Assembly: GCA_903970295.1 (NCBI GenBank)
Contig: CAJCHQ010000391.1
Span: 1 to 13,853, forward strand
Origin: Bryobacterales bacterium
GTDB lineage: Bacteria; Cyanobacteriota; Vampirovibrionia; Obscuribacterales; Obscuribacteraceae
Direction of reading: 5' to 3'
Length of the DNA stretch: 13,853 nt
The stretch's first letter is position 1; each line of letters begins with the position of its first letter. The notes under the pieces are model-generated. The model saw nothing but the letters and a program-made list of their open reading frames with translations. It made no database searches and had not been told where the DNA came from. The translations under genes were made by a program, and so were the position numbers. Below, piece after piece: positions 13,699-13,853 of the stretch.

Positions 13699-13853
13699 GT
13701 GCCCGTCAAGAAACCAAAAACAGCAAAAACAGCAAAAGCAACGCTGGCGGACAACAATCCCGATCGCGAACGCGTAATGCAACTCGAGCGTGATCTCCAA
13801 CTGGTTCGACTAGAGCTCGACGAAACCCAGTCATCCTTAAATGCCGCTCGCCA
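13699..13853 (+). CDS. Start of an incomplete protein: Lys/Ala-rich linker then coiled coil
   Basis: From a GTG at 13699 (weak GGA about ten bases upstream) the frame is open to the window end. It begins VPVKKPKTAKTAKATLADNN, encoded in part by a small tandem repeat of ACAGCAAAA. A heptad-like helix follows, ERVMQLERDLQLVRLELDET, then QSSLNAAR. An ATG at 13777 is an alternative start. The same frame is open and protein-like further upstream to a TAG at 13591-13593 (it includes YIQEEPQWSPDHLSSPGIRY) but has no normal start codon there, so the true start may be non-standard or lost by mutation. The coiled coil resembles linkers of sensory or structural proteins; no function can be assigned from this fragment. 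Confidence 0.5.
   Translation, partial: MPVKKPKTAKTAKATLADNNPDRERVMQLERDLQLVRLELDETQSSLNAAR

Noticed and set aside
13726..13742. Short ACAGCAAAA tandem repeat, considered as a regulatory or CRISPR-like repeat
   Set aside because: About two copies only, and it is explained by a Thr-Ala-Lys linker in the coding frame.
13565..13777. 70-codon plus-strand frame and the matching minus-strand frame at 13570-13800
   Set aside because: Both compete with the coiled-coil frame, which has much better protein character; the minus frame's Cys/Phe runs come from reading the Lys/Gln-rich linker in reverse.

Overview
The window (13,853 bases, G+C near 50% by eye) is bacterial. It holds many exported or membrane-bound repeat proteins and few housekeeping genes: two TPR proteins, a leucine-rich-repeat protein, a VIT/VWA protein, a GH10-type glycosidase, a CsbD stress protein, a PDZ/thioredoxin-like protein, a HipA remnant and several small unknowns. 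The hexamer CGATCG occurs 16 times (about 3.4 expected at random), and three of these sites are the full GCGATCGC octamer, the HIP1 palindrome of cyanobacteria. Together with the TPR/LRR/VIT-VWA content this suggests a cyanobacterial relative, possibly a non-photosynthetic Melainabacteria/Vampirovibrionia-type lineage. That assignment is inference only; no ribosomal RNA or marker gene is present.

Layout. 1-159 is the acidic tail of an incomplete gene, followed by a hairpin. 227-1100 is a likely two-gene unit: a small membrane protein and an exported TPR protein. A shared hairpin separates it from a convergent csbD-like gene (1229-1429, minus). 1430-1907 is mostly non-coding, with a candidate csbD promoter, two inverted repeats and an unusual leader in front of a 73-residue unknown protein (1908-2129). 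From 6766 down to 2142 the minus strand carries a VIT/VWA protein broken into two frames by a one-base shift, then a GH10-type glycosidase with a carbohydrate-binding-like N-terminal region. Divergent from these is an exported LRR protein (6930-7889). It converges on a minus-strand pair, 8821 to 7905: a small helical protein and an exported protein with a pseudopilin-like tail. A 5'-truncated hipA (8858-9406) follows. 9542-12547 is a tight two-gene unit: an exported eight-TPR protein anchored by about five membrane segments, and, three bases later, a soluble protein with a PDZ domain and a cysteine-less thioredoxin-like domain. 12548-13698 is gene-poor, with one small three-helix membrane protein. 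A coiled-coil protein begins at about 13699 and runs off the end.

The best candidate for an undescribed system is the TPR-membrane / PDZ-thioredoxin pair. Predicted topology puts the TPR array outside and the C-terminal tail in the cytoplasm, where the signal-less PDZ protein should also be. The most concrete anomaly is the frameshift in the VIT/VWA gene, exactly at the third metal-binding (MIDAS) motif.
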